64,000 nucleotides of DNA, from contig JAHHGZ010000028.1 of NCBI GenBank assembly GCA_019359595.1, forward strand, positions 1 to 64,000. Direction: 5' to 3'. Source of the stretch: Cyanomargarita calcarea GSE-NOS-MK-12-04C. Its GTDB lineage: Bacteria > Cyanobacteriota > Cyanobacteriia > Cyanobacteriales > Nostocaceae. Each line of letters begins with the position of its first letter. Within the stretch, counting starts at the first letter, position 1. Below, piece after piece: positions 27,299 through 37,482 of the stretch. Below the pieces are notes generated by a model. It saw only the letters and a list, made by a program, of their open reading frames with translations, did not search any database and was not told where the DNA came from. Made by a program: the position numbers and the translations under genes.

Positions 27299-30124
27299 AT
27301 GCTGCCAGAACTTGATAAAATAATATACCTTGCACCTGCTATTACTGTAGAACGAACCAGCGAACAAATTAATGCAGAAATCAAGGCTAGATTTGGTTTT
27401 GTCCCACCCTTCTTTGGACCGGCCGAACAGACTCCGCAAGTGTTGGAAAATCTCTGGCAGCAAACACTCTCTGCGTATGTGAATAATCCCTTGCCAGCCC
27501 TGTTCAAAGAAAAACTTTCTGCTTACCTCTCGCGCTTCTGTGCCGTTCCTTACTGCATGATCTGCCACAGTTGTACTTTACGCCCCCTTGGTATGAGCGC
27601 ACGGCAGGTGTTGAAATTGCTTGAATCTCGTATTCCAACAGTAACAGAAATTGACGAACACCTGAAAGTACTAGCAGCCCGGCCTAATTCTCTAAGGGTC
27701 TGGCCGGATTCAGACTCAACACTGGAAACAAGTCTCCTCTACTGTGCAATATTTATTGCCTTGGCATCAGAGGAAGCTCTGCATTGTCAAAAGGAGCTGC
27801 GCCGGATTCTGGGTGTGAACTACCAGCATCTGATCGCGTTTATCGCTTACGTAAAGACGTGTCATGTGTGGGTGGAAACTCACCCCGAAATCGCCTATGA
27901 AGCAGATCAACGAGTTATCGATCATCTGGCTCCCTTACTTGAGGAAGAGCCTGATTTAGCTGACTTCTTCCAGAATTATCAAGAGAGAGTGAGGCGTGAA
28001 AGTCAGAGTCGAGCGGCACATCTGGCTGAACTGACCACCCGAAAGCGTCAGGAGGAAGCCAAGCTAATTCAAGCAGAGCGAGAGCGACTGGTGGTACAAA
28101 TAGCCCAACGTATCCGGCAATCTCTTAACCTTGGAGAGATTCTTAGCACCACAGTGTCTGAAGTCCAACAATTTCTTCACACAGAACGAACGTTCATTTA
28201 CCGTTTCCTTGAAGATTGGAGCGGCTTTGTGGCAGTAGAATCTGTAGCTTCTGGCTGGTTACCTATGCTGGGAACAAAAATTACAGACTCTTTTTTTGTA
28301 GAAACTGCTTGCCGTGAACTATATAAAGAGGGTCGAACCCAAGCTGTAGAGGATATTTACACAGCTGGTTTCTCCCAATGTCATATTGATTTTCTCGCTC
28401 GGCTTCAAGTGAGGGCTAACTTAGTAATACCAATTGTGCAAGGGGAACAATTGTGGGGATTGCTAGTGGCTAACCACTGTTCAGAACCACGACAATGGCA
28501 GCCGTTGGAAATAGATTTGCTTTCTTCATTGGCGACGCAAGTGGCGATCGCTATTCAACAATCCATACTCTTCGAGCAGATCCAAACCGAACTGATTGAG
28601 CGCCAAAAGTCGGAACATAAAATCCGGGAACAAGCGGCACTACTTGATGTTGCCACCGATGCAATTATCGTGCAAACTCTAGACAACCAAATTCAATTTT
28701 GGAACAAAAGTGCTGAATGGTTGTATGGCTGGAAGGCTGCTGAGGCTGTTGGCAAAAATGCCCATCAGCTTCTTTTCAATGAAACTTCACCTCAACTTCA
28801 ACGAGCCACGCAGTTTGTACTTGAGCATGGCTCATGGCAAGGTGAGTTGACCCAGGTACAAAAAGATGGTAAAGAAATCATTGTCTCAAGCCGTTGGACA
28901 CTGGTGCTTGATTTGGAAGAGCAACCCCAATCAATACTCATCGTCAACACCGACATTACAGAAAAAAAGCAACTAGAGCAACAGTTTCTCCGCGCCCAGC
29001 GTTTAGAGAGCATTGGCACTCTCGCTGGTGGCATTGCCCACGACCTAAACAATGTGCTGACACCAATTATTATGTCACCTCAACTCCTGCAGCAAGCACA
29101 ACTCAGTACTGAGAAACAGCAGCGGTTGCTAACAACAATCGAGAAGAGCGCTAAACGCGGGGCAGGTTTGGTCAAGCAAGTTCTGTCCTTTGCACGCGGG
29201 ATGGAAGGTAAGCGTATGATTCTGCAAGTCAGGGACTTATTATTTGAAATTCAGCACATTGCTTTAGAGACATTCCCCAAATCCATTGAAGTTTACGTAG
29301 ATGTATCACCAGACCTTTGGCTTGTCTCTGGAGATTCCACACAACTGCATCAGGTTCTGATGAACTTAATAGTCAATGCTCGGGATGCGATGCCCAACGG
29401 CGGGACTCTGAAGCTTAGTGCTGAGAATCTTTTCATTGATGATAACTATGCCGGGATGAATCTCGAAGCCTCTGTTGGCCCCTACAGTGTGATTACTATT
29501 TCGGATACAGGAAATGGCATGACATCTGAAATCTTGTCGAGAATTTTCGAGCCTTTTTTCACAACCAAAGAGCAAGGCAAAGGTACTGGGCTTGGTCTTT
29601 CAACAGCAATAGGTATTATCAAAAGCCACGGTGGTTTTGTGACTGTGGAGAGTGTGGTTGGACAAGGAACCCAATTTCAAGTGTACTTGCCAGCAGTGCC
29701 AGCAAACCAAACACCGTTAACCCCCGATAAAGAACTGCCAAAAGGACAGGGAGAATTGATTCTCGTTGTCGATGACGAAGCCACTATCCGAGAGATTACT
29801 CAGATATCGCTAGAAAAATCAAATTATAGAGTACTCACAGCTAGTGACGGAATCGAAGCGATCGCACTATATTTGCAGCATAAAGATGAAATTAGTGCTG
29901 TATTAATGGATATGATGATGCCGCAAATGGATGGGCTAACTAGTATCCGTGTATTGAAACAAATTAATCCGCTTGTCTTGATTATTGCCATCACTGGGCT
30001 TGCCGAAAGTTCTGAGGTTGATGTGGCGATTGGTGCGGGGGTTAAAACATTTTTGTCTAAGCCCTATACGCTACAAGAATTACTGAAAACCTTACATTCG
30101 GTACTGAGGTCTGTTGGCTGTTAA
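27299..30124 (+). CDS. hybrid histidine kinase: AhpD-like, CBCR-type GAF, PAS, HisKA, HATPase, receiver
   Basis: 941 residues. The N-terminal 200 form an AhpD/carboxymuconolactone-decarboxylase-like helical domain with a Cys cluster CMICHSC (Cys 86, 89, 92). A GAF domain follows (about 265-435). Its sequence DIYTAGFSQCHIDFLARLQV carries the Cys-His pair (361-362) at the position used for bilin attachment in cyanobacteriochromes, with VRANLVIPI and LWGLLVANHCSEPRQW as in that family. The DXCF second cysteine is absent (DSFF). Next come PAS (about 450-560), a HisKA domain with His 581 (GGIAHDLNN), HATPase (LMNLIVNARDAMPNGG, GTGLGLST) and a receiver with Asp 871 (VLMDMMMPQMDG). No membrane segment. 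Light or redox sensing is inferred. Confidence 0.85.
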   Translation: MLPELDKIIYLAPAITVERTSEQINAEIKARFGFVPPFFGPAEQTPQVLENLWQQTLSAYVNNPLPALFKEKLSAYLSRFCAVPYCMICHSCTLRPLGMSARQVLKLLESRIPTVTEIDEHLKVLAARPNSLRVWPDSDSTLETSLLYCAIFIALASEEALHCQKELRRILGVNYQHLIAFIAYVKTCHVWVETHPEIAYEADQRVIDHLAPLLEEEPDLADFFQNYQERVRRESQSRAAHLAELTTRKRQEEAKLIQAERERLVVQIAQRIRQSLNLGEILSTTVSEVQQFLHTERTFIYRFLEDWSGFVAVESVASGWLPMLGTKITDSFFVETACRELYKEGRTQAVEDIYTAGFSQCHIDFLARLQVRANLVIPIVQGEQLWGLLVANHCSEPRQWQPLEIDLLSSLATQVAIAIQQSILFEQIQTELIERQKSEHKIREQAALLDVATDAIIVQTLDNQIQFWNKSAEWLYGWKAAEAVGKNAHQLLFNETSPQLQRATQFVLEHGSWQGELTQVQKDGKEIIVSSRWTLVLDLEEQPQSILIVNTDITEKKQLEQQFLRAQRLESIGTLAGGIAHDLNNVLTPIIMSPQLLQQAQLSTEKQQRLLTTIEKSAKRGAGLVKQVLSFARGMEGKRMILQVRDLLFEIQHIALETFPKSIEVYVDVSPDLWLVSGDSTQLHQVLMNLIVNARDAMPNGGTLKLSAENLFIDDNYAGMNLEASVGPYSVITISDTGNGMTSEILSRIFEPFFTTKEQGKGTGLGLSTAIGIIKSHGGFVTVESVVGQGTQFQVYLPAVPANQTPLTPDKELPKGQGELILVVDDEATIREITQISLEKSNYRVLTASDGIEAIALYLQHKDEISAVLMDMMMPQMDGLTSIRVLKQINPLVLIIAITGLAESSEVDVAIGAGVKTFLSKPYTLQELLKTLHSVLRSVGC

Positions 30125-30260
30125 CGCGAAATCGTATCGTTTGAACCATATTTTTTTTAGGGAGTAGGGAATAGCTCCATTCTCCATCATTGTGTATCCT
30201 TTGAGTTGTTGAAGGGGGCGACAACTTCTAAAATTAAGCTACCTCCGAACGAATGTACAT

Positions 30261-31865
30261 TTAAAAATCGAAGCTTGTGCGAATCACACCTACATACTGA
30301 GTATCATTTTTGCTATTGTTTTCTGGATTGAGAATCACCCAAAAACCGGGAGTCACCGAGATGTTATCGTTTAGTCGCCAGCGATAGAATGCTTCGATAT
30401 GGTAAGCGTTGTCCTCATCTTTACGAACGTCACTGTTGGACACACGGGGCGGTAGACCAAAAAGAATTCCCGGCAGGTTGCCCCTACCCCCCACATCTGG
30501 AAATGACATACCGATCGCCCCAAACCAGGCATTGGCATTATCTCCATTGCTCACAGAAAGTGAATCCGTTCCACCCCTGCCATTAGAAATCTCGCTGATA
30601 CCAGAGTTTTCGGCATTCGACCAGATATATCCACCCCAAGCGTGAATTTGGAAGTGTGGAGAGAAGCGATAGTATCCCTGGGTGCCGACAATGTTGCTGG
30701 AAGTAGCAATGTTGTCTCCAAAGGGAGAACTTGCCAGAGCACTACCCGTCCCACCCGTGAGATCGACTTTGCCACCAGGGCTATAGCCATGAGAGTAAGC
30801 AACACCGAGCGCTCCTTCCTTGCCGTAATACACCAAGTGTGCCAGGGCGTTGTAGCCGCCATCAAACAGCCCGTTTTTCGCCAATGAGAGATTGGGATTA
30901 TTTGCCAAATAGCCCAAAGTGAGAACCAAGTCTTTAGTAATGTTCCAATTAGCCGCTGCACCACCGCCACCTCGCCGGAAGAGAGGACTATATGACCCAA
31001 ATAGTGAAGGAACTCCGTTGCCGTCATCAGCGATAGTGGCAGGAGTCACGGTATCTGTGATGTCAGTGTAGCCAATGCCCACCGGACCGACGACGAAGGA
31101 AACAGAATCACTCAGTGGGAAGTAGTAACGGATGTGGGGAATAGCCAGGGCATTGTTGCTGTTAGTGTCAAAATTCAGCCGCGTCATGCCTGTACCAGTC
31201 ACAGAGGCAATCTGGCTTGTGCCATTAGAATTCAAGAAGTTGCCGAACTCCAGACGGACTCGCAGTAAATCTTTGCCTGTGAAGCTGCTCTCTAAGTTGA
31301 GACGACCGCGATCTGCAAAGTAGAGTTGGGAGCGATCGCGATCGCCACCCACTCCCCTGCCAAAGGTATCGCTAAGTGCAGTAATGATTTGAGCATTCAA
31401 CTTGGTAGTAGTGGAAAACTGCTGCTCCTCTAATGTTGCTGTATGTGCCTCCAGAACATCCACCCGCCCCCTCAGGGTTATCAGTTCTGTGGCAAACTCT
31501 TGCTGCAACTTTTGCAGCACTGCTAGGTCTTTCTTATTGACTAAATCATTAGTACTTGTCGCAATTAACTCACTAATCCGGTTCATGCAAGCATTTAAAC
31601 CAGCAGCAAACTCGTAGCGGCTTAGGGCACGGTTGCCGCGATAGGTTGCGTCGGGATAACCTGCAATACAGGCGTAGCGTTCTACCAACAATTGCAGTGC
31701 TTGAAATGCCCAATCAGTTGGTTTGACATCGGAAAGCTGGGAAACAGAGGTTACCTGTTCCTGCAAGCTGCCAAAGTAAACATCATTATCCTTTAAGGGC
31801 ATTGCCCATACTGCTGGACATGCCAACAACAAGAGCGGAAAACTGTATAAAAGATTTTTCAGCAT
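30261..31865 (-). CDS. SLH-domain OprB-type porin
   Basis: A 534-residue outer-membrane porin of the cyanobacterial SLH-OprB type. A signal peptide (MLKNLLYSFPLLLLACPAVWA) is followed by one S-layer-homology domain (about 45-100: DVKPTDWAFQALQLLVERYA, GYPDATYRGNRALSRYEFA), a coiled coil (about 115-155) and a long beta-barrel ending in a C-terminal Phe (VIRTSFDF). The SLH part binds peptidoglycan-linked polymer. Proteins of this class pass sugars, inorganic ions or iron. It lies 140 bases downstream of a sugar ABC importer on the same strand, which favours sugar. Confidence 0.85.
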   Translation of the reverse strand: MLKNLLYSFPLLLLACPAVWAMPLKDNDVYFGSLQEQVTSVSQLSDVKPTDWAFQALQLLVERYACIAGYPDATYRGNRALSRYEFAAGLNACMNRISELIATSTNDLVNKKDLAVLQKLQQEFATELITLRGRVDVLEAHTATLEEQQFSTTTKLNAQIITALSDTFGRGVGGDRDRSQLYFADRGRLNLESSFTGKDLLRVRLEFGNFLNSNGTSQIASVTGTGMTRLNFDTNSNNALAIPHIRYYFPLSDSVSFVVGPVGIGYTDITDTVTPATIADDGNGVPSLFGSYSPLFRRGGGGAAANWNITKDLVLTLGYLANNPNLSLAKNGLFDGGYNALAHLVYYGKEGALGVAYSHGYSPGGKVDLTGGTGSALASSPFGDNIATSSNIVGTQGYYRFSPHFQIHAWGGYIWSNAENSGISEISNGRGGTDSLSVSNGDNANAWFGAIGMSFPDVGGRGNLPGILFGLPPRVSNSDVRKDEDNAYHIEAFYRWRLNDNISVTPGFWVILNPENNSKNDTQYVGVIRTSFDF

Positions 31866-32006
31866 AAGGCTTAACTTGGTAGGGGTAGGTAATGACCTTA
31901 TCTGCCGTTAAATTTTTCGATGCTAATTACATACCTTCTAACTCAATTTCTTTGGTTTGTTTATTGACTTTCTCCAGTCTGAAGACACGGAGATTCAGAA
32001 GAGTTT

Positions 32007-33005
32007 TTAGCGTCTGGAACGTCTGCGGAGTCTATCAATTATTACCGCTACAATAATTACCAGCCCTTTAACGACTAATTGCCAGAAGTAAGACATATTC
32101 AATAGGGTTAAACCATTGTTGAGAACAGCAATGATTAATGCACCTAGAAGGGTTCCGCCAATAGTACCAATACCGCCTGTAAAGCTGGTTCCACCAAGAA
32201 TAACAGCAGCGATCGCATCCAGTTCATAGCCCTGACCTAACATGCCAGTGGCACTATAAAGACGGCTGGCACTCATTATCCCTGCCAAACCAGCCAGCAA
32301 TCCACTAACACCGTAGACAAATAGCAATACGCGATTAACTTTAATCCCAGTTAGTCGTGCTGCCCGCTCGTTACCACCAACAGCGTAGATTTGTATACCC
32401 AAAACAGTTTGTCGCAGGACAAACCAACTAACTGCCACAGTCAGTAGGGCAATGATTACCAGCCAGGGAAGAGGACCCAAATAGTCATTACCCACCCAAG
32501 CAAAATTGATGTTACGGTTAATGACGGTTGTACCATTGGCAACCAAAAAGGCAACACCCCGCAAGGCTGTAAGTGAACCCAAGGTGACAATAAAAGGCGG
32601 CACATCCAAAAAGGTGATCAGAGCGCCGTTGACTAAACCCAAAAGTAATCCTGCAAGCAAACCAGCAGGCACAGCCGCCCAACTTAAAGCAGGAAGTAGC
32701 GATACCAGCACCGCAACTACGGCAGAAACAGCCAATATCGACCCAACTGAAAGGTCAATTCCTCCAGTCAGAATCACAAACGTCATCCCGGTTGCCAGCA
32801 CAATATTAATTGATGCCTGACGCAATATATTAACGGCATTACCTGGTGTCAGAAAGTTGGAGCTAAGGAACGAGAATAAAATGCAGATGAGTACCAGAAT
32901 CGGCAAAATACCTGCAACTTGCAATAGATTGTTGATTGATTTACGCTGGCGTGACCTGGGATGCTCGCTTGGTCTATTGTTGACAGGTTTTAAAGTTTGA
33001 CTCAT
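32007..33005 (-). CDS. CUT2-family sugar ABC transporter permease (RbsC-like)
   Basis: A 332-residue inner-membrane permease with about eight to ten hydrophobic helices. It has the RbsC signatures [32 protein letters not shown] and [20 protein letters not shown]. It forms the translocation pore with the ATPase encoded just upstream, whose stop overlaps its ATG by four bases, indicating translational coupling. The class includes the ribose importer and the Frt fructose importer of Anabaena; which sugar is carried here cannot be told. Confidence 0.9.
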   Translation of the reverse strand: MSQTLKPVNNRPSEHPRSRQRKSINNLLQVAGILPILVLICILFSFLSSNFLTPGNAVNILRQASINIVLATGMTFVILTGGIDLSVGSILAVSAVVAVLVSLLPALSWAAVPAGLLAGLLLGLVNGALITFLDVPPFIVTLGSLTALRGVAFLVANGTTVINRNINFAWVGNDYLGPLPWLVIIALLTVAVSWFVLRQTVLGIQIYAVGGNERAARLTGIKVNRVLLFVYGVSGLLAGLAGIMSASRLYSATGMLGQGYELDAIAAVILGGTSFTGGIGTIGGTLLGALIIAVLNNGLTLLNMSYFWQLVVKGLVIIVAVIIDRLRRRSRR

Positions 33006-34552
33006 GATGCTAGTACCTCCGCTGCTCCTGTGGCATAGTGCATAATGTTTTCTTGGGTAATTTCTTTGCCGGGGCTGTCGTCAAGTTCGCCTACCAGCTG
33101 CCCTTCTCGCATGACCAAAACGCGATCGCTCATCCCGACAATTTCCGGTAGTTCGCTGGAAACCATCAAAATCGCAACGCCTAGGGAAACCAATTCGCTG
33201 ATAATTCGGTAGATTTCGCTTTTGGCTCCAATATCTACACCACGTGTTGGCTCATCCAGCATTAATACTCTCGGTTTAATAGCTAGCCATCGCGCCAACA
33301 GAAGCTTTTGCTGATTGCCTCCAGAAAGATCCACCGCTCTGATTTCCAGGTTGGCAAGCCGGATATGGAAGTTCTCCACCGCTTCCGTCGCAATCCTATT
33401 GACTAAACTCCAGTTAACAATGCCAGCCTTGGCATCCTGAAGAAGCCTGTTGATGCCAATATTTTTGCGAGCGCTCATTTCTAGAAACAAACCCTGGTCT
33501 TTACGGTCTTCGGGAACATAGCCAATTCCGACGGCAATGGCATCACTGGGCGTATTAATATCCAGTTTTTTGCCATTCAGGAATACTTCACCGCTTACCT
33601 TGGGGTCAGCACCAAAAATCAGCCGGGATAGCTCGGTGCGTCCTGCACCAACTAGCCCTGCTAGACCGAGAATTTCTCCAGCATAAAGTTTAAAATTAGT
33701 CGGTTGAACCTTGCGTCCGTCGCTAATATTTCTTACTTCCAGTGCCACCTGTCCGGCATTAGTTTGGCGTTGGTGTTCGTAAAAATTCTCCATTGGGCGA
33801 CCGACCATCATCTGTACCAAGCGCTGTGGAGAAATTTCATCCCGTGTGAGACTGCCTATGTATTGACCGTCGCGCAGGACGCTAATCCGGTCAGCCAGGG
33901 CATATATTTCTTCCATGCGGTGGCTGATGTAAATAATGGCAATGCCGTCATTCCGTAGTTTGCGAATCACCTCAAATAGGCGCTCAGTCTCCCGGTCAGA
34001 CAGTGCTGCTGTTGGCTCATCCATCACCAAGATGCGGCTTTTGTCCTTGAGTGCCCGTGCAATTTCTACTTGCTGCTGTTCGGCGATCGATAAAGTGCTA
34101 ACCAGATCATTTGGTGCAAAACTAGCTCCCAGGCTTTCTAGCACTTGCTGTGCTTCACGTTGCATACCTTGGCGATCTAAAAATTGACCTCGCTGCAACT
34201 CGCTACCCATAAAAATATTTTCGGTAACGGTTAAATTGGGTGCAACATTCAGTTCTTGATAAATAAGATTAATACCCGCCTTATGTGCTGAAGCCGGATC
34301 GGTAATTTTCACAGGGCTACAAGAAATGCGAATCTCGCCTTCATCGGCAATGTAAGCCCCAGCCAGGATTTTCATCAATGTGCTTTTACCTGCTCCGTTT
34401 TCACCCATGAGGGCGTGAACCTCTCCTGGATAAATTGTGAGATTGACATTTTGGAGAGCAGGTACACCATGAAATCGTTTCGTAATCCCTTGCATTTCCA
34501 ACACAGGGGTGGTTGGTGCAGGAGTAAACAAAGTTTCAGTATTTATTGCCAT
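33002..34552 (-). CDS. CUT2-family sugar ABC transporter ATP-binding protein (RbsA-like)
   Basis: A 516-residue protein with two fused ABC domains, typical for CUT2 importers. The first has [32 protein letters not shown] and [11 protein letters not shown]. The second has a degenerate Walker A ([16 protein letters not shown]), as usual in this class, and a normal signature ([15 protein letters not shown]) and Walker B ([12 protein letters not shown]). It powers the neighbouring permease. Gene order binding protein, ATPase, permease is on one strand with overlap to the permease gene. Confidence 0.92.
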   Translation of the reverse strand: MAINTETLFTPAPTTPVLEMQGITKRFHGVPALQNVNLTIYPGEVHALMGENGAGKSTLMKILAGAYIADEGEIRISCSPVKITDPASAHKAGINLIYQELNVAPNLTVTENIFMGSELQRGQFLDRQGMQREAQQVLESLGASFAPNDLVSTLSIAEQQQVEIARALKDKSRILVMDEPTAALSDRETERLFEVIRKLRNDGIAIIYISHRMEEIYALADRISVLRDGQYIGSLTRDEISPQRLVQMMVGRPMENFYEHQRQTNAGQVALEVRNISDGRKVQPTNFKLYAGEILGLAGLVGAGRTELSRLIFGADPKVSGEVFLNGKKLDINTPSDAIAVGIGYVPEDRKDQGLFLEMSARKNIGINRLLQDAKAGIVNWSLVNRIATEAVENFHIRLANLEIRAVDLSGGNQQKLLLARWLAIKPRVLMLDEPTRGVDIGAKSEIYRIISELVSLGVAILMVSSELPEIVGMSDRVLVMREGQLVGELDDSPGKEITQENIMHYATGAAEVLAS

Positions 34553-34624
34553 GAGCGCAAAAAATTATGTTTGAAAAACCGACCGCTAATGCATACAGAT
34601 GAATTTACAAAATTTATACCCAGA

Positions 34625-34644
34625 GATGGATTTTTAATCCAAAA
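34625..34644. repeat. short hairpin between binding-protein and ATPase genes
   Basis: GGATTTT and AAAATCC flank a six-base loop. It lies in the 113-base spacer between the binding-protein and ATPase genes and may act as a stabilising or attenuating hairpin that keeps binding-protein transcript levels higher. This is inference from position only. Confidence 0.4.
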
Positions 34645-34665
34645 TCCTTTCATCCTGTTAAGGTA

Positions 34666-35685
34666 TTACCAACCTTTGAACGTGCTAACGTTGTCGCGCG
34701 TAATCAGCTTGACTGGAATCAGAATGTTGGCTGATGATGGTTTTTTGCCATGCAGGATGTCATTGCCTACCTGAACTGCTTTTTGAGTCATCCCTCCAGG
34801 ATTTTGAGTAGCTGTGGCAGCATATAGACTGTCTTTGGACGCGATCGCTTCGATTGCTTCTGGCGCACCATCGACGCCAACAATGAAAAAGTCTTTGCGT
34901 TTTGCTTGGCTGGCGGCAAGGTCTACTCCTACACCACTCGGATCGTTGATGGCAAAGACAGCATCAATTTTCGGAAAGGTTGTCAGCAGATCGCTCATTA
35001 CCCTCAGTCCGCCATCCCGACTCCCTTCTGCGTTCTGGGATGAAGAAAGTATTTTGATATTGGGATAGTTGGACAATACCTTAAGGCAGCCATTAACTCG
35101 CTGGATTACCGAGCTTACCGGAGGTCCATTGACAATTACCACATTGCCTTTGCCCTGAAGGCGATCGGCAATATATTTACAACTAACCTCTCCGGCTTGC
35201 AGATTATCGGTGGTCACCGTAGCATCTACCTCTGTATCGACGCCCGTATCTACCGCAATTACAATCTTACCTGCACCTCTTGCTTTCTCAACTGCTGGCG
35301 TAATTCCTTTACTGTCAGCAGCATTCAGGATAATGATGTCAGTATTGGCAGCAACGAAATTTTCGATTTGATTGGTTTGTTGGTTGAGGTCGTAGCCACT
35401 GGAAACCACAGTAACTTTGACATCATCACCCCCGATTTTCTTCGCTTCTTTCTCTGCACCCTGCCCCATTAGGACGAAGAAGGGGTTACTTAAATCGCCA
35501 ACGGTGACACCGACTGCTCGTAGTTTTACATCGCGATCGCCATTTTTGCTTTGTGTACCTGTGTAGGTAACAGTCTTGGTATCAGTGTTAGTAGCACTGT
35601 TGCCATTGGGAGAGGCATTTGTACAGCCTACCAGATTACTACTAACAATACTTAATATGCTAGCTACAATCGCAATTTTTTTCAC
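34666..35685 (-). CDS. sugar-binding lipoprotein of CUT2 importer (RbsB-like)
   Basis: A periplasmic type-1 binding protein: GVTVGDLSNPFFVLMGQGAE, then IDAVFAINDPSGVGVDLAA and FFIVGVDGAPEAIEAIAS. The GTG at 35685 is chosen because it is preceded by GGAGAT at good spacing and gives a clean lipoprotein signal (MKKIAIVASILSIVSSNLVGC, with the first codon read as Met and a lipobox at VGC). The frame stays open to 35754, which would bury that signal behind 23 residues. It should deliver a sugar of the ribose or fructose class to the permease. No LacI-type regulator is adjacent. Confidence 0.9.
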   Translation of the reverse strand: MKKIAIVASILSIVSSNLVGCTNASPNGNSATNTDTKTVTYTGTQSKNGDRDVKLRAVGVTVGDLSNPFFVLMGQGAEKEAKKIGGDDVKVTVVSSGYDLNQQTNQIENFVAANTDIIILNAADSKGITPAVEKARGAGKIVIAVDTGVDTEVDATVTTDNLQAGEVSCKYIADRLQGKGNVVIVNGPPVSSVIQRVNGCLKVLSNYPNIKILSSSQNAEGSRDGGLRVMSDLLTTFPKIDAVFAINDPSGVGVDLAASQAKRKDFFIVGVDGAPEAIEAIASKDSLYAATATQNPGGMTQKAVQVGNDILHGKKPSSANILIPVKLITRDNVSTFKGW

Positions 35686-36523
35686 ATTTATGTATCTCCA
35701 ACAACGCATTTTGATTTGAAAAAAGTCAGCAGAATATAAAGGACGCAAAGCCATGACAATCTGAAGTCATAACTTAGTGGTAATGCTAAATGGGTGAAAT
35801 TTAAACTCCTCTCAAATATCTTGGAATTTGACGTGATTTGAGCTAGTGCGATTAGTGCCACTAAATTAAATGTTTGATGTGTTAAAGTAAAACCACGAGC
35901 GCTGCACTACATCAAAAAATCACATTTTTTGTCACAATCAGTTTGTAACTACAAGATATGAAAAAACTTTTTAACTCAAACTTATACAATCTGATGTTAT
36001 GAAATTTGTCAATTTTTATTCTGTTTTACTTTCAAATTAGTTTATTTTGTAAAATCGACAAAATAAACTTTCTTCTCCGACGAACTACTTTTGCTATACA
36101 AAAAAGACTATTCCGCCTCTATTATGTAGTTCCAAGTATTTGAATCAGAAAATGAGTTAGAAATTAAGTAATTTTGAGCATAGCTCTAATCTAACAAATT
36201 CAAACCTTGAAAATTAAATCGTATTTACAAAAATTCACAGTACAGTAAGGAAATACTGGATCTTCAATCCTAGATTTTAGTGTCTAATTTGTTGTTAAAT
36301 CTTAATATATACCAACAAAGATAAGGCAGAAGGGACAAAACTGTGAGTCATCAATTAAACCCAATGAATCTGCACTATTAAAGCACGACAGCCCATACTT
36401 GAAAATCGTTCTACATATAGGTACGATCGTCGCAAGCAAAGAGTGAGGGATACGCCTTCCGTAAGGTAGCGCAACTACAAACCAGTCATCATTTATTGAG
36501 CCGACCTACTTATATATCCCTAT
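35686..36523. other. AT-rich intergenic region upstream of sugar importer
   Basis: About 840 bases without a supported gene. It must contain the promoter of the importer operon, at the left end. An element resembling the repeat module (tacgccttccgtaaggtagcgc) occurs near 36451. Nothing else is recognised. Confidence 0.4.
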
Positions 36524-37111
36524 TTATCCCCAAATTTTTTGCAGATTGAGTACAAAACCAGGTAAAACATTTTCCCCAAAAAGAGTTTGAGGGAATTTTA
36601 AAACCTCCACATCCTGTCCTGGGCGATAAATTTCGACTTCTTGTTTTTTTCGGTTTATCAACCAACCCAATTGACACCCATTTTTGATATATTCATCCAT
36701 TTTGTCTTGAAGTTTTTTCAAAGTGTCGGATGGTGACATTATTTCAATGACAAAATCAGGACACAGAGGAATAAATTTTTCTTTTTGCTCTTTAGTCAAA
36801 GCATCCCAACGAGAATTTTCTACCCAAGAAACATCAGGAGAACGGTCGGTCCCTGAAGGTAAAGTAAATCCAGTTGATGAATCAAAAACTTCGCCAATTT
36901 GATTTTGTTCATTCCATGATGCTAGCTGAAGAATTAAATTAACATTACTTCTCCCTGTTTCTCCTCCCGTTGGTGGCATTATAATTAATTCTCCTTGGGC
37001 ATTGCGTTCTAATTTTAAATCGGGGTTTTCTTCACACAATTGATAAAACTGTTCTCTTGTCAGTTTAATAATAGAATTGAGGTTTAATGTCAGTGCTGTC
37101 ATATCAACCAA
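36524..37111 (-). CDS. Uma2-family endonuclease-like protein (DUF820)
   Basis: 195 residues of the PD-(D/E)XK-like Uma2 family, which is greatly expanded in cyanobacteria. Visible signatures are LTREQFYQLCEENPDLKLER, LIIMPPTGGETGRSN, RSPDVSWVENSRWDAL, PDFVIEIMSPSDTLKKLQDK and GWLINRKKQEVEIYRPG. The likely metal and catalytic residues (D in SPDVS, E and K in FVIEIMS... and LQDKM) are kept. Many paralogues exist per genome and their role is not settled; a link to transposition has been suggested. A start at ATG 37102 is equally possible. Confidence 0.88.
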   Translation of the reverse strand: MVDMTALTLNLNSIIKLTREQFYQLCEENPDLKLERNAQGELIIMPPTGGETGRSNVNLILQLASWNEQNQIGEVFDSSTGFTLPSGTDRSPDVSWVENSRWDALTKEQKEKFIPLCPDFVIEIMSPSDTLKKLQDKMDEYIKNGCQLGWLINRKKQEVEIYRPGQDVEVLKFPQTLFGENVLPGFVLNLQKIWG

Positions 37112-37133
37112 AATAATTTTAGTGTGGGCATTG

Positions 37134-37166
37134 AGATCCCCGACTTATTGGAGAAGTCGGGGATCT
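37134..37166. repeat. AGATCCCCGACTT hairpin repeat, copy 3
   Basis: AGATCCCCGACTT and AAGTCGGGGATCT with a short loop, related to the copies at 18154, 23816 and 46031. It lies upstream of the Uma2 gene. Confidence 0.65.
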
Positions 37167-37326
37167 TATGTAAAATATCCTAACTTACAACGTTTTGCTG
37201 CAATGCCTTAGCCCCAACAATGCTTACTTCTGCGCAGTTACTGGAGTAATATTTCCACTACATAAGCGATCGCCGCAGCTTGGGACGAGGCAAAGAGCTT
37301 GTTTCTTTTCAATTTATTTGACCCAC

Positions 37327-37343
37327 AGGACTTACGCAAAAAA
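37327..37343. repeat. solo AGGACTTACGCAAAA end
   Basis: One terminal repeat of the MITE-like family without a matching partner nearby. It lies in the 370-base spacer between the Uma2 gene and the carboxypeptidase gene. It suggests a decayed element. Confidence 0.5.
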
Positions 37344-37439
37344 TCCTGTAGGATAGCCGTCTCGCCTATACTACGAGTTTTTTTGGATATTTTTTTCTAA
37401 ACACTTGTATCCTATCTTACGTTTTTTTTTGCGGTTACT

Positions 37440-37461
37440 GTTGCATGTTAGTTGCATATTG
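37440..37461. promoter_or_regulatory. GTTGCAT tandem motif, two units at 11 bp
   Basis: GTTGCATGTTA followed directly by GTTGCATATTG, ending 21 bases before the ATG at 37483. The same 11-bp unit occurs at 42879, 43021 and 46174. Helical-turn spacing suggests a binding site for a dimeric or tandem-binding regulator such as an OmpR/PhoB type; no known box was matched. Confidence 0.4.
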
Positions 37462-37482
37462 CGTCTCGTACAAAGATTATTT

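Noticed and set aside
27254-27568. Minus-strand frames opposite the hybrid kinase start
   Set aside because: Antisense shadows of the AhpD-like domain; no start context and no recognisable domain.
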